Shown here one piece after another: positions 48,964 to 61,939 of a DNA stretch of 64,000 nt; position 1 is the stretch's first letter, and every line of letters begins with the position of its first letter. A program made the translations under genes and the position numbers. Origin of the DNA: Udeniomyces pyricola (lineage: Eukaryota; Basidiomycota; Tremellomycetes; Cystofilobasidiales; Mrakiaceae); the NCBI GenBank assembly GCA_039545295.1, contig BCIK01000006.1:124001-188000 (forward strand), written 5' to 3'. Under the pieces are notes generated by a model. It was not told the origin of the DNA and did not search any database. It saw only the letters and a program-made list of their open reading frames with translations.

Positions 48964-51182
48964 TCACTCAGCAACATCGGAATCCTCCACATCGCTTTCC
49001 TCCGCCTTCTTGCTAACCCTCCTCTTCTCCGGTCGTTCCCTCGCACCCTTGTTCAAGCTCGCCCTTCGAGCCGGGTTGGAAGGGAACAACGGCTTCGCCG
49101 TCCCTTGCAAGACTTTCTCTAGAGAAGACGTCATGCCAAACGAGGTGTGACCGAGGGAGATTCGGGACCAGAACGTCAGGGCAGCCAAGACGGTCGGAGA
49201 GGTGGAGGATGCCGTGATCACGGGACTGACGAGTCAGAAGGAAGACGCAGGATGAGAAGATGAACAGAAACGGGTTAGTCGTCATAGGGATCTGGAAAGT
49301 AACCTGGATTTGCTCCTCAAATGAATCAAGGGTTCCAAACAGAGCGATGATAGGACGCTACACTTAGGTATACGCACGAGATGTTGGCAAACGAGCCGTC
49401 CTCGGTAAAGCAGCCAAAAACGGTTCGGGTGTACGACGTCAACACAAAGTATTGGACTTGGAGCCGAGTAGTGCCGTTCGATTGACGGGACCAGAGCACA
49501 GAGGCTTTGGACTTTGGGTTGTAGCGGACTAAATTTATAAGGTTCATTGGAAAAACGAGAGGGGGGGAGTGAAGGTGGGATGATGTGGTACCGGTCGTGA
49601 GTGCTAGAGATATGAGACAAGCGAAATACCACGCCAGAATGGATGAGAGTACATACATTCACCCTGAGTTCAGCAGAACGTAGAGGACAACCAGAAGGAA
49701 ACGGGAAGACAAGAATGATCCAGTCTGAGCGTCCTCAACAACGAGATCCATCACGGTTGTAACGCAGGTCGACTCCAGAAACTAGTCGCGCATGCACAAC
49801 ACAATGCGCCGGCCAGACGTACCGTGACCGAGAACTCTTCCCAGTCTTGCTCTTGGAAGACGTTGTCCGGGACGAACCGGACGACCATCTTGGGATCATT
49901 CAAGTGACCGACGAGAATGAACTCCTAGAGCGAGCAAAGAAGACATGACAGGGAAGGAAGCGCAGGTCAGGAAATATAAATACACAAAAAGTAAATCGAA
50001 GATTTGCAATAGCGATACTTTCAGCTGGTCGAGACACGTACAGTTTCTCCCATAGGGCTCTTGCCGAACCTTCGTTTCCAGACCACGAATGCCACAAGAT
50101 ATCAGTCCACGTTTCGATATCTGATATCTGATCAGGTTCGATCGATAAACATACCTCCAGGCAACCCTCTCCGCCTTACCCTCTACACTCGATTCCGTTG
50201 CATCCGCAGAGATGCTGTGGTGACCGTCCGCTTCAATAGGCAGAGAAATCTTGCGGCTACCGTTTTGGTCCTCGCCAGAGTTGGCCAATTCGGTTTCGTA
50301 AAGATCCCAAGCGGAAAGGACAGCGAGAGTCGATTCAAGAGGAAGCGTCTTGAGAGCCTTCAAGAGATCTTCCTCTGAATCACTGGAATTCAAAAATTAA
50401 TGCGAACATAGATGATCAAGTGTGGCTCATGGATACAAAGATGGTTGTTTGGAGGAAAGATGAACGATTTCTGGCTTACAGTGAGAGGGTTCGAGCCGCA
50501 GACTGGAGATGCGGGAACGGATGCCCGGGATACGTCGGAATCGGGTTAGAGGGAACGTCCTTCTGAAGGTCTACGACCATGCCAATCGTGTCACGAGATC
50601 GGAAGTGTAAGATTGCCATTCGTCCAGATCGCTGGGAATAGACAGTTGAGCGGCTTACATTCTTTGATCTTGACATCAAAGCTATCGATCTTGGCAATGC
50701 CTCGAAGCTTGCCTTCCCAGGTAGGCTTGGGCGTCTTGGTACCTGTAGAATTACGACCATCCAGGGATTACAACAGACAATAATGCAGATAGCAAACGAT
50801 CGGGCATACCGTCAATCCAGCAAGACCAAACAGTTGGACCAATCGGACAAGGGGTCTGACGCAGCAGTCAGAGTCCAAGATCTTATGCCAACCAGCTAGA
50901 GGCAGAGCTGCAGCAGCGAACGTTCAGGTTTCAAGATAGCATGAATAAACATAAGACGGACTGACCAACGCCGATGGGAAGCTCTCCCGAGATAGTGGGC
51001 AAGGGGTTGTCTGAAAGAAAAGATAGAAGAGGGAGTTATCTGTCTAGATCAGCACATGAACGATCCGCGGCTCAACGGTTGCCGGGCGATCCCGGGCGAG
51101 TCACCGATGACGGCGACGATGAGATGGGACAGGAACGAGGCGAACCGAGGTACTCTTGAAGCTTGAAAGGTGCTTGAGGCAT
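48964..51182 (-). CDS. Unrecognised multi-exon protein (model partly uncertain)
   Basis: I do not recognise this protein. Well-supported minus-strand exons are 51146..51182 (MPQAPFKLQEYL), about 50966..51010 (NPLPTISGELPIG), 50810..50855, 50659..50742 (TKTPKPTWEGKLRGIAKIDS), 50480..50570 (VPSNPIPTYPGHPFPHLQ), 50180..50382 (DSEEDLLKALKTLPLESTLA), 50038..50120 (TWTDILWHSWSGNEGSARAL) and 49823..49924 (LVGHLNDPKMVVRFVPDN); these join in phase if the second exon ends near 50970 at a weak GTTGGT donor. The 3' half is unclear: a segment 49781 to about 49670, a segment about 49528 to 49375 (KSKASVLWSRQSNGTTRLQV), then a last exon ending at 48964 (SLEKVLQGTAKPLFPSNPAR, acidic end) or at 49013 in another frame. 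The product is roughly 400-450 residues. There are no catalytic motifs I can name, and one possible hydrophobic segment (SSRFLLVVLYVLLNS) that could be a translated intron. Confidence 0.5.
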
Positions 51183-52341
51183 GATTGGTCGAGAGCTGGA
51201 TCAGTTGATTGAAGGCGACGGATATGATGAGAGGTGAAGGTTGGGGCGAAGAGGGATGAGGGAAATCTAGTGGGGAGAGAGGAAGAAAAAGAGCAGCTAC
51301 ATAGCTGCACTACGGACATCATCGGGAGATTACGCCCCGGCCCGAGCATTGCCGCTTTTGAGCGAAGATCTTCTAGCCTTGTCAAGCGAGGCACCATGCC
51401 TGACGTCAGATTGGGAAGTGTAGCTTTTACTAGGTCGATGCAACATATGGGTTCAGTAGTCCTCGATTATGGGCTTGGGTGATCATCCAGACCGAAGCTG
51501 GATGCTGTATGATCGGCGATTGACTGGCCGGGATAAAATGATCATTTCACGTGTTTGTGGTCATGCATATGGTATGTATGTGGGCAAGTCAACGTAACAT
51601 AACCCACCCAACACTCGTTTCGATGATGCCACGTATAGACCACTTTCTTCTGGTTCCTTCACACAGTACACAGATGCTATGTTCGAAGCTCTGACTCCTT
51701 GTACCATCGGATGCACGGCGCGAGTGCCATGACAGCATCACACAACGCGCCGGGTCACTATACATATATTCGCGTGTTATGGCCAGAAGGCCTTATACAT
51801 GATCGTGCATGGACACCACACACAGCAATGTAGGCGGGCCAAGCCTCTCACAGTAGAACCGGACATCAACGCTCTCCAACCTGGCTTGCACCATCTTTAC
51901 AAGTTCAAGAGGAACATGATGGACTGATGGGCGATCGGTCCAGGGGCAACCCACTGCTCTGGCTGGGGGAATCAGAGGAAGATGAAGACGGGCACGCGCT
52001 TGGTTTGACTATGGGTTGCTACCCAGGCGTTGAAACGACGGCCAGAAAGTCCGCGACGTCATTACTCCTCTGAAAAGGAGCAAGGATATGACTGGGGACA
52101 CATGTCCGCGCCGAAGACTGAGACGTAGCAAGGATAGGTATAAGGGAGAGAAGAAGCGTATGATATGTATATGAAGGATGCAGATCAAAGACGAAAGATA
52201 TTTGGCGTTTTTGGACTCGACTTTGGCTTTGGCTTGGGCTTGCTTTCGGCTCACCGTCCTCGACGACGCGTCTCCAACGACCCCAACATCCACCACCACA
52301 CCACTTCTCAATCCCCCCCCCCCCCACATCTTGCCTTTCCC
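51183..52341. promoter_or_regulatory. Divergent intergenic region unknown gene / POB3
   Basis: 1.16 kb containing both promoters. Ordinary composition with short ATAT runs; a CT-rich stretch with a short C run (52311-52325) precedes the POB3 start. No gene is seen. Confidence 0.5.
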
Positions 52342-55300
52342 ATGACAACTCAGATCGACGACAGTGCGTTCCGTCGCTCAACTTTGCCACATAATCAGCA
52401 AATACATGCTCACTCTTGCGATTCTTGGCCCATTTTACAGTCTTCCACGGCTCGTCTGGAAAGCTCGGCAGTAAGCATCAGCTCTTCCTTGGTCGCCATG
52501 TCATGCGCGACCTCTCACACCGTAATCGCGTCGGATGTTGCAAAGCAGCCGTTTGTTTCTTCCTTGGACCCGAATAATCAAGCTCATTCAATCCCCTCTT
52601 CATGTTACGACTGATTCCCTCACCTAGAGCTGCGATTCGCTGCTACGGGTCTCGGCTGGAAATCAACTCAAGACGATGGCGGAGACGTTGTCACCCTCGC
52701 CGCTAACGACATGAAGTGGTGCCAATGGACGAGGTAAGTCTGCATGCTCATCATCTTGGTATCGAGTCGAATCTCTGTTCAAGCAGGATACCAGACGATT
52801 CACCTCCTCAACCTAATGTTCACATCTACTCACCTGCATCCATGTTTACCCCTTCTCTTCTGTGGATCCATCGATCAGGGTTGCTCGCGATTTCCAACTG
52901 TCGTTTGGTCGCAAGTCGACAGAGGAGCGCATGGCATTCGAAGGTTTCCAACGCGACGTGAGTAGCCCCGAGAACAGATCTCAAAGCGTGCGATTCGAAA
53001 GACTTTATACCTACTCGAACATGTTGCTAAAGTGCTGCTTCCGGCGGTCTCGTTTCGCCCTGTGCATCTGCCTTACGTCTCGGACGCGTCTTTACGCGAA
53101 CAATCTACCAGGACCTTGAACGCATCTCTAACTTCATCAGGCAAAACTATCCGTGCACGGTCGAGACCAAAGAAACGAGTTTGAAGGGATGGAATTGGGG
53201 CAAGGTTGATGTTCAAGGTCAGGAGGACTCTTGACGATCAGCTTATCTCCGTCAAACAACAGAACGGTCTGGACGGTGGATCAAACCGTGAAATTCACAT
53301 CTATGCATGCTAACGGTTCGGTACGGAAACATGTTTTCCTGTGTTTCACGGCTTGATCATCCTTCCTTACCTTACATTGTCATCCCGCAGGCCCCAACCT
53401 CGCTTTCCTCATAAATCAAAAGCCATCTTTCACCCTGCCCCTTTCTCAGATCGCCAACTCCAACATCACAAACAAAACTGAGGTCTCGCTTGAGATTGTT
53501 CCGCCTGCGACGGCCGCCGCTCCAACTGGGGGAGGCAAGACGCGGGTCAAGCCGACAGACGATCTTGTCGAACTGAGGTTCCATATTCCCGGTACGGTTG
53601 GCAAAGGGAGTGACGATGGCAGCAGCGATGAAGACGAGAAAGAGGGTGGAGAGGAAGGTGCCAGTGCGGCCCAGGCGTTCCACGACATGATCAAGGAGCG
53701 AGCCGAGATTGGCGAAGGTGGAGGAGACAGTGTTGTCGTATTCAACGAAGTCCTGGTTCTTACTCCAAGGTACGCGGCACGTTCCATGGTTGTCACTTCG
53801 TCGCCTCAGAAGCCAAGTGAATTCTTGGTGTGGCTTGATTTGACCTTTCCTGGCTCCCTGTTTGCCGTTTTACAGAGGTCGATACGACATCGATATGTTC
53901 CTTACCCACTTCCGTCTCCGAGGAAAGACGTACGACTACAAAATCTTGCACACTAGTGTCACCAAGCTTTTCCTCTTGCCTAAAGCGGATGAGATCCACA
54001 TTCAGCTCGTCGTACGTTGAGGTTGGCCATTGTCGTCGCGATTTCACTGCCGGCCCTGTGAAGGTTTTGATGCTCTAGGCTCATCATAATCTTGTTGTTT
54101 TGATCAAAGATTGGGCTCGACCCCCCTATCCGTCAAGGTCAGACTCGATACCCGTACCTCGTTATGCAATTTACCAAGGACGAGGAGATGGACGCCGAGA
54201 TGAACATGGAGGAGTGAGTCCTGAGACGGTCACATCGACCGCGAGGCAATGCGCTCTGACGTGTAAACTGACATTTTGTCCTGGTTCCTGCTTTCCCTTT
54301 GTCATCTTCTCTATCCTTCATTATCTCTCCTCTCAGTGATGAGCTTGAGAAGCACTCTCTCCAGCGCAAATACGAGGCCCCGGCCTTCCAAGTCGTCTCC
54401 CAGATCTTCAAGAGCCTCACCACGAAGCGAATCACTGCTCCCTCCTCGTTCACGTCAACGACGGGCCAGAACGTCGTCAAGTGTAACCTCAAGGCAGTCC
54501 AGGGAGAGCTCTACTTCCTCGAGAAGGGCATGATCTTCATCGCCAAGCAGCCAGTACTCGTCGAGTTCAGCAATGTAATCAGTCTGAGCTTCTCGAGGTT
54601 CGTCTCCTGCGCGCTCAACTTCATCAATGCAGGATCTATGTCGTGGAACAACACCATTCCTGGGATACTGACCACTTCTTCGGTTTCTACTTTTCTTGCC
54701 TTCTTGCCAGGGTTGGCGGCAACATGGCGTCTTCCAAGACCTTCGACATGGCCATCTCCCTGCGAAACCGAACGGATTCGGCCTCGGACTATTCCTTCAC
54801 TGGACTCGCTAAGGACGACGCCGGACCCATCAAGGCATACCTTCAGGAGCGTAAAGTCCGTGTCAAGGATACTACTGAGGAAGAGACGGCTCTGCTGGCA
54901 GATGACCTTAGCGACGAGGACGAGGATGATGATAGCGGTAGCGATAGTGACGGAGGAGCCAGCAGGAACAAGAAGAAGGCTCCAGCCGCCAAGGTTAATG
55001 CGATGGATGAAGACGAGGACGAGTCTGGTAAGTGTTGGCTTGCTGCTTTCGGTCTACGTGTTTGGGCTTCCTATGTCCAATCAGATAATCGATATACGGT
55101 CCAGTAACTGACCCATATCACCCCGGCGTGTTCGATCTCCCTGAACCCCTTTTCCATCCTCTCTTTCCTTTGTCACAGAGGACGAAGACTTCCAGGCCTC
55201 TGAGTCGGATGGAGGTTCGGCCACCTCTTCGAGTGACGAAGATTCTGATGGAGACGTTGAGATGGCTCCTGCACCTAAAAAGAAGGGAGGTGAAGAGGAT

Positions 55301-55342
55301 GGACCAAAGAAGAAGAAGGCCAAGACCAAGAACGACGATTGA
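52342..55342 (+). CDS. POB3: FACT complex subunit Pob3 (SSRP1)
   Basis: Exons 52342..52363, 52441..52470, 52628..52733, 52879..52957, 53112..53217, 53391..53769, 53876..54011, 54110..54213, 54337..54597, 54711..55027 and 55179..55342 give 1704 nt, 567 residues (yeast Pob3 is 552). The N-terminal PH-like domain has [12 protein letters not shown] and [17 protein letters not shown]; the middle tandem PH domains contain [36 protein letters not shown] and [13 protein letters not shown]. The C-terminus (about 455-567) is an acidic Asp/Glu/Ser tail ending in Lys-rich sequence. As in other fungal Pob3 proteins, the HMG box of animal SSRP1 is absent and would be supplied by a separate Nhp6. FACT binds H2A-H2B and H3-H4 during transcription and replication. 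The start lies in a 22-nt exon (MTTQIDD) and is fixed by phase. Confidence 0.93.
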
Positions 55343-56241
55343 TCAGCGGCAGATCGGTCCGGGTAGAGCTGCAGCTAGCGGCGACGATTTTGGATATAAT
55401 GCGACGATGCTTATCTACCTTGATACTTCTATGAACTCATACGTGAAATGCTGTTTAGTCCTGTTATCAGATGAAGCAGTCAGTCAGCTGGCGGACTGAG
55501 AGCGCTGAGTAATATATTTGAAAGGGAGACGTTAGCTGACCACTAGCTAATAGCGGAGCTCCCTTCACATGCAGCGCTTTACCCAGGATCCTGTCGAATT
55601 GGGCCAAGATTTCTCGCAGACCAAACGTGGTCGCATAGGCATGTCATCTCTCGATATACTCAGCGATGCATGTAGATGTTAATGGTGACCTTGATTCTCA
55701 GAAAACTACTAGAAGATGCGATGGGCAAGTCAGAAGACAAGGATTCGTGCCTCTCAAACACGAAGGAAACCATTCGCCAATCGACCGCGGGGCTCGGCCA
55801 AACGTAGCGCTTCCAGCAGGCTGTCGACTGTGCCCAACATCAGCTACTCAGACACTCAACTTACCTCACTCGTGCACCTTTCTCGACTACACTTGCCTCC
55901 TCAGCCGTATTTTTGCTCTCTGCTTCTGTTCTCAGGCCCCATTATCCACTCCACAGCGTCTCTCCCCCGATAGCAACCAAGCAGCAGCCTCGCTTCCTCC
56001 GCCTTCCTCTGCTGACTGAGCTACAGTCAGCTTCCCAACCCTTCATCGCCGCCCCCTCTCCCCTTCCACGCCCTGCCCCTTTGCTCCTTTTGGTCCCCCT
56101 TACCGATCGAACCATCGCTTCACACCTTCGACCTCATCGCCATCTTGCTCCTTGTAACCCTTCGCAGGAGCTGACCACCTTCCTCCAGTCTCAACCCGCG
56201 CCGTCTCTGCCAAGATACCACCCCCAGCCAAGCGGCTCAAG
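55343..56241. promoter_or_regulatory. Intergenic region POB3 / GRR1
   Basis: Tandem plus-strand genes. It should hold the POB3 3' UTR (to about 55560) and the GRR1 promoter and a long CT-rich 5' UTR (about 55850-56241). Short ORFs in the leader are possible upstream ORFs but none has recognisable content. Confidence 0.5.
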
Positions 56242-59200
56242 ATGACCTTCTCCTTTCCGACGCTGAACCCTCTCCTCTCGGGCCTGCCTCCCTCCACGCC
56301 CGCTCCGCCCTCGCCCTCCTCAACCTCGGTGTCCTCAGCCTCAGGGCCGGACGACTTGGGTGAGCTCGAGAGGAGCATGTCCTTCAATCTTCGTGGTTCC
56401 CCGCGTCCGGACGTCACCACCAAGCCTAATTGGAAGGGCAAGGCGAGAGCTTCGGGCGACCCGGCAGAGGGCAGTGCCGAGGCTGGCGGCGCCGCCGCCG
56501 TTCGCAAGGGGTTTGGCTCGGACGCGCACGATCATCAGTCTGATGCCTTTGATGACGAATGGGAGGTACGCGGGCTTGGTGTGGGAGGCGACAAACTACC
56601 GTACGAGATATGGGTTTATGTAAGTTCTTGGTCACTATGCCTGCTGTCACTGGGCAAGCCGGGAAGGGAAGGGTAGGAGAGGAGGGGTTCAGACGAGGTT
56701 TCCTACTGCAGCCCTTATGTCTCATGGTTGCCCTATGCTTACGACTATCGTCTATGGATTGTTTGATCGATTCGGTGAATATCACTTTTTGTAGATCCTC
56801 AAGCTCCTTCCATCAACAAGCGATCTTCACTCGTGCCTGCTTGTCTCGCACCTCTGGTGTCAGATCGGCGTGGAAATCCTCTGGCACAAACCCTCTCTTC
56901 ACCGCCTGACAACCCTTTACCGCGTTCTCAACGTCATCGATCCCATCCCTGTCGCCGGTGATACTGTCGGGTCGATCAAGGCTAGAATGCTGCTGGAGGA
57001 GTCCCACAAGCGATCTTCTGGTGTTTCGTCGGGGAGCAGCGTTCCGGCCTCGCCCATCTCGAGGTCGAGCTCACTCTCTCCCGCCCCAGCTGGACCCGTG
57101 GCGGCTCTTGCGGGAGGAAGCACAGTGACGACAAATCCCATTCCTGCTCATGCTATCGCCTCTCCTTCTGCGTTCAATCCGATCAAGCTGGGGTCTGCCT
57201 CGTCCAAAGCGTCAACGAATAAGTTACCGTGGGACTACCCCTCCTTCCTCATCGACGACCCGACTACTCTTACCGACGGCAACGAGCCTCCTATCCGAAC
57301 GTTCCCCTACGCACGATTTATCCGTCGGCTCAACTTTGGACTCATCTCCGATCATGTGACGGACCACTCGTTTTACAGGCTTCGTCATTGTGCTCGACTC
57401 GAGCGGCTCACCCTTCAAGGTTGCTCCAAGCTCTCGGACCCATTCCTCAGTGCTGTCCTCGGCCACGGCAACATGCCGGATCTCGTCGCACTCGATTTAA
57501 CCAATGTCAAGAGCGTCTCAGACGAGACCATCGTCAGTCTTGCCCAGGGCTGCCCGCGACTTCAGGGGCTCAACCTCAGCGGCTGCAGACTCGTGAGCGA
57601 CGTGGGCATCCTTGCCGTCGCTCAGCATTGTCGACTGCTTCGACGGGTATGTCGCACCGCGCCTTCGCTCACTCTTGAATACCGCATGTTGACTAATCAA
57701 TGATGTCGTTCCTGTATGCGTGTGTCTGTTCCCGTTCTCGGCCGATTCTTCCACAGATCAAGCTCGTCAAGTGCGATCTTATCACCGACACCTCGATCAT
57801 CACTCTCGCCCGCTTGTGCCCACTTCTCCTCGAGGTCGATCTCGTAGAGGTTCCGAAAATCACTTCCGCGGCTTGTCGCGAGCTCTGGCTGTTTTCGTCT
57901 CACCTGCGCGAGTTCCGACTCTCATCGTGCTCCCTTGTCGATGACGAGGGATTTCCGTTCCTCTCCCCTCGCAACAACAACGTCCATCCACCATCATACA
58001 CTCCTTTGGCCCTCATCGCAGGCCATGACACTGTCCAAGATGCTGCCACAGCTCTCAATATCGCCACTACTGCTACGACTGGTTCCCTTGCTTCGACGAC
58101 CGAGGACGCCCAATCTGCGTTCGAGTCGTTGCCGGCCACCATGCCGGTACCCCCACCGAATTGGATGCGAGCGTTTGATCACCTGCGGACGCTCGACTTG
58201 ACCTCTTGCTCCTTGCTCACCGACGAAGCTGTCGAGGCTATTGTTTCCAACGCTCCCAAAATCCGAAGCCTCATCCTCGCCAAGTGCACGTCGTTGACTG
58301 ACGCGTCCATCGCGAGCATTTGCGGCCTTGGACGATCGCTTCATCAGCTTCACATGGGACATGTCTCACGGTGAGTAGTAGCGCATCTGTGTACGCTTCT
58401 TGGTCTGCTCTTCGCATGTAGTCTGATTACGTTGTCTTTCTTACCGCTTGGTCTGAATCTCAGTATCACCGATGGTGCTGTCGCTCAACTTGCTCGAACG
58501 TGCACACGCCTACGATACATTGATCTCGCATGTAAGCCTCAGTGCGCATCTTGGCCGTGTCAGATCGCTCCTTAGAAGGCTGCTTGCTGATATCAACTTA
58601 CGTGCTGTCTCAAGGTTGCCCAAACCTCACCGATCTGAGCGTGTTTGAGCTGTCCCAGTTACCCAAACTTCGTCGCGTTGGTCTTGTTCGAGTGCGTAGT
58701 CCATTCTCCTTGCTCGGCAGCCTGGCAACTGCTAGTGACTGACCTCTCAATGCTAAATTGCCAATCCCAACAGGTCACCAACCTCACTGACAACGCCATA
58801 CATGCTCTCGTCGAACGGCCATCCAGTCTTGAGCGAATCCACCTATCGTATTGCGAGAACGTCTCGATTGAAGCCGTCCATTTTCTCCTTCAGCGGCTCA
58901 ACAAGCTGACCCACCTCAGTCTGACGGGGGTTCCTGCTTTCCGGCGACCAGATCTTCAGAGGTTTTGCCGCCAGCCACCTAAGGTGAGTTTAGTCATATT
59001 GTCACACGAAGAGTGGATGTGGGCTCATATATACCCCAACTCCCTTTTCCCCCTTCTCTCTCGCCGAATTGTCCTCGCGTCTTTTCTCCTCTTTCTGGAA
59101 TGCAGGATTTCAACCCTCACCAACGGCAGGCGTTCTGTGTTTACTCGGGATCGGGCGTATCGGAGCTGCGCTCGTACTTGCTGTCACTCTATGACCCGCC

Positions 59201-59954
59201 TTTGACAGACACCATGCCTTCATCGCCGTCATCCTCGGTCAGCATCTCCTTTGATCAAGAGCAAGACGAGAGCGTTTCTGAATCGACCGCTGCCCATCAA
59301 TACTTGCCTATCCAATCGACACAGCCGCGAGAGCAGTCGTACCGCCAACACTTCACTCATCGCCCCGACGCCGACGGATCAGCTTCCGCTCCATCTTCTG
59401 GACCCTCCTCTGCCAATGCCGCGCTGTTCCCACCTTCGGTGATTCCTTCTTATCAGCCGCTCCAACCGGATGCTCTTACCGCTCGCGCTTTGCATGCGCT
59501 TTCCCTACCCTCTTCGCCGTTCCCATCGTCGCCTACTCCAGGGCAACAAGCATCCCTACCGACGGATCCGACCGATGTCGGTATCTGGGGTGTCTCTGCT
59601 GTCCAAACGCCATTCTCGACGCTCTCGCCAAATCCCGGCTATGGCCCATCGGGGAGCGGCACCACTATGACGACGAGTGAGGGAGGCGGGCGAGATGGTG
59701 GTCCGGCAGGCCGGAGGGCTCCGCTCTGGTCGACAAGTGCGTTTGGTGGCGGAGGAGCACACGCCGGATCGTGGCTTGGAAGTTCAGGTGGCAGTAGAGG
59801 TGGAGGAAGCCAACCAGCAACATCTGTTGGTCCGCCGAGTGCTGGCGGCGGCGGTGGCGGCAGCGAGAGTGCTATGGCGACGGAAACCGGGCCGACGAGC
59901 GGCGGTGGTCGGCTTGGGTTCCTCGCCCGAGGCCTCGGCGGTGGAAGATCGTGA
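56242..59954 (+). CDS. GRR1: F-box and leucine-rich-repeat protein Grr1
   Basis: Exons 56242..56619, 56795..57646, 57757..58370, 58464..58531, 58615..58691, 58774..58983 and 59106..59954 give 3048 nt, 1015 residues (yeast Grr1 is 1151). The F-box at about 119-160 reads LPYEIWVYILKLLPSTSDLH then VSHLWCQIGVEILWHKP, and is interrupted by an intron after the first eight residues. It is followed by a cysteine-containing LRR array (LERLTLQGCSKLSDP, LQGLNLSGCRLVSDVGI, LRTLDLTSCSLLTDEAVEAI, LERIHLSYCENVSIEAV and others). The end of the array, TGVPAFRRPDLQRFCRQPP then FNPHQRQAFCVYSGSGVSEL, is the conserved Grr1 C-terminal cap. A Ser/Pro/Gly-rich tail of about 230 residues follows. Grr1 is the substrate receptor of an SCF ubiquitin ligase linking nutrient signals to turnover of cyclins and other targets. 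Confidence 0.93.
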
Positions 59955-61939
59955 GAGGCACGTGGCTGAAGGAGATAAGAAGAAGTCGGTAGAAGATTTC
60001 CAGAGATGTAGTATTACCTTCTCGACTCGTTCTTTCCCCACCCCGTGTTTCTTTTTTTTCTTTCCTTACTTGCATGATCTTCTTCTCCTTCGTTGTGTTG
60101 CTGTTGACTTTGCGTGTCGGTGTCGTCTGCAGTCGATGCTGTTCTTTAGTTCCCATCGACATCCTCATTTGCTTCAGCCTCATCTCTTTTTGCTTGTCTT
60201 TCTCTGTTCTGCGTTTGCGTCCATCCAACAACTCTCTGCATCCGGTCTTTTTCGTCTTTGTTACTTTCCCTCTTGCTGTGTGCTTTCCCTTTCGCTTTTC
60301 CTCCTCCCTCCTCCTCCCCCCCCCCCCTTCTCTCTCTTCCCTCCTTCTTCTCTTATCCTTTTGCAGACCTCCCTTAGCCGCCTTGACTTACGACCCTACC
60401 TACTTCAGAATTCTCCCTCGTTTCTGTGCCTTCTTCTGTCGATTCCCCCCCTTTCCCGCTCGACGTTCGTTTCCCTTGACCAACCGACTAGGCTCCCTCT
60501 CTGACGCTGTGACACCTCTCGTCGTTTTCCTTCTTCTTCTTTTTCTTCTTCTGCTTTTCTTTGCCTTCCCATGGTTTTTTTTTTTTTTTTCTTTCTGCTG
60601 GTTGTATGCTTCTTCCGTTTCATGTTTGGACCCTGGCGGCCCCGGCCCTGCGAGCCTTGCTGGCTGTTAATGGCCTTGAAATTGATGATCGGTTATCGAT
60701 CAAGGACTCGCAGGAGTGATTGGAAGGGAGTTGAAGAGGATATATAGGCTTTACTGAAACCGTCATGATGAGGCTTTGACCAAGGCGCCATGGACAGAGA
60801 ACTTGGGCCCGCGAATGTATATAATGGTCTGTCTTGAATTTGACTGGCGCCAAAAGACTACCTGTCGCGTTATCTCGTCCGCGACGCGCGCGGTGCATGC
60901 CATTAGAGTCGCTGCAGACACTTGATTGGTCTGTCTTCGAGACTCGGAAGGAGGAGCACAAGAACATGTTTATTTTTTTTTATGCATCCATTGACATTGT
61001 ATAGGGTGAGACAGAAGAGAAGAAGGAAAGATCGAGGGAAAGGTTGGTGATGGAAATAGGAATAGGAATGTAGCTCCCCCAACTCTTAACCGTCCCCCTC
61101 GGATCTCTCGTACCAAGCCACAAAAAAAAGAAGTTAACCAAGGTACGAGCCGAGTTTCAAAATAGGACAGAAACCCAATTTTTTTTAAGGGTATTGCAGA
61201 GGAGCTCCCGATTTTTATATATATATAGAAAAATGGGGGATGTTGTTGGGTTTCGTTTTGACCGCTCGACGCCATGCTTCAAGCCGAATTGAATCGGCGA
61301 AGGGTGTGAGCGGCTTCGAACGACCCGTAAGGTGACTTTGTTGTTTTGTGATGAGGATGGTGGAGAGAGTGGAGATAGGAGAGGAGGGGAAGGCGTGGGC
61401 AAGGGAAAGGGAAAGGGGAAGAGAGGTGTAGGTGGGGTGAGGTGATGCAAGGAGAGAAGGACAGTGGAGACAAGGGAAAGAGGGGAGAGAGAGAGAAGAA
61501 AAAAAAAAAAAGAAGACGGAAGCGAGGAAGAGCTGGATGGAAACACTGGCTGAGGGACTGAGGAAGATGTGTAGACTAGATTTCCTTGGGGTAAAAGGAC
61601 AAAGGCAGTTCAGGGGGCTGTTAGCTTGCGAAACAGATAGGATAGAAAGCAGGTGGGGGTTGATGTTGAGAGGCAAGGAGGAGGTCGAAGGGGAGAGAAA
61701 GAGATGGAGAGGGAGAGGGAGAGGGAGAGAAGGAGAAGGAGAAGGACATGGCTCAAACAGGTCAAGGGAGGGAAAAGAAATCGATCACACCCACACACTC
61801 CCACGCGCGCTCATCCTGATCCAGTCTCGACTCGTCAACGCCAAGTCCCTCATCAAACCACCAACGCCAGTCCAGCCTCCTGTTTAGTCTAGCCTTCGAC
61901 TCGTCGCCGCATCCTTCCTTTCCCCCCTTCCCTTCACCC
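59955..61939. promoter_or_regulatory. Intergenic region GRR1 / BRCT gene
   Basis: About 2 kb. 59990-60610 is T/C-rich on the plus strand (likely the long GRR1 3' UTR). 61340-61760 is G/A-rich (pyrimidine-rich on the other strand) with GGGAGA-type repeats near 61690-61745. The sequence turns CT-rich again just before the next start codon. Frames here encode Leu/Phe/Ser or Arg/Glu low complexity; no gene is seen. Confidence 0.55.

Noticed and set aside
48577..49122. 181-residue plus-strand frame
   Set aside because: Overlaps the 3' exon of the minus-strand gene and has no recognisable protein features.
55666..56019. 117-residue plus-strand frame upstream of GRR1
   Set aside because: Lies in the CT-rich GRR1 leader, with no recognisable domain; at most an upstream ORF.
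59677..60504. 275-residue plus-strand frame overlapping the GRR1 tail
   Set aside because: A frame-shifted reading of the Gly/Ser-rich GRR1 C-terminus that runs into the pyrimidine-rich 3' flank.
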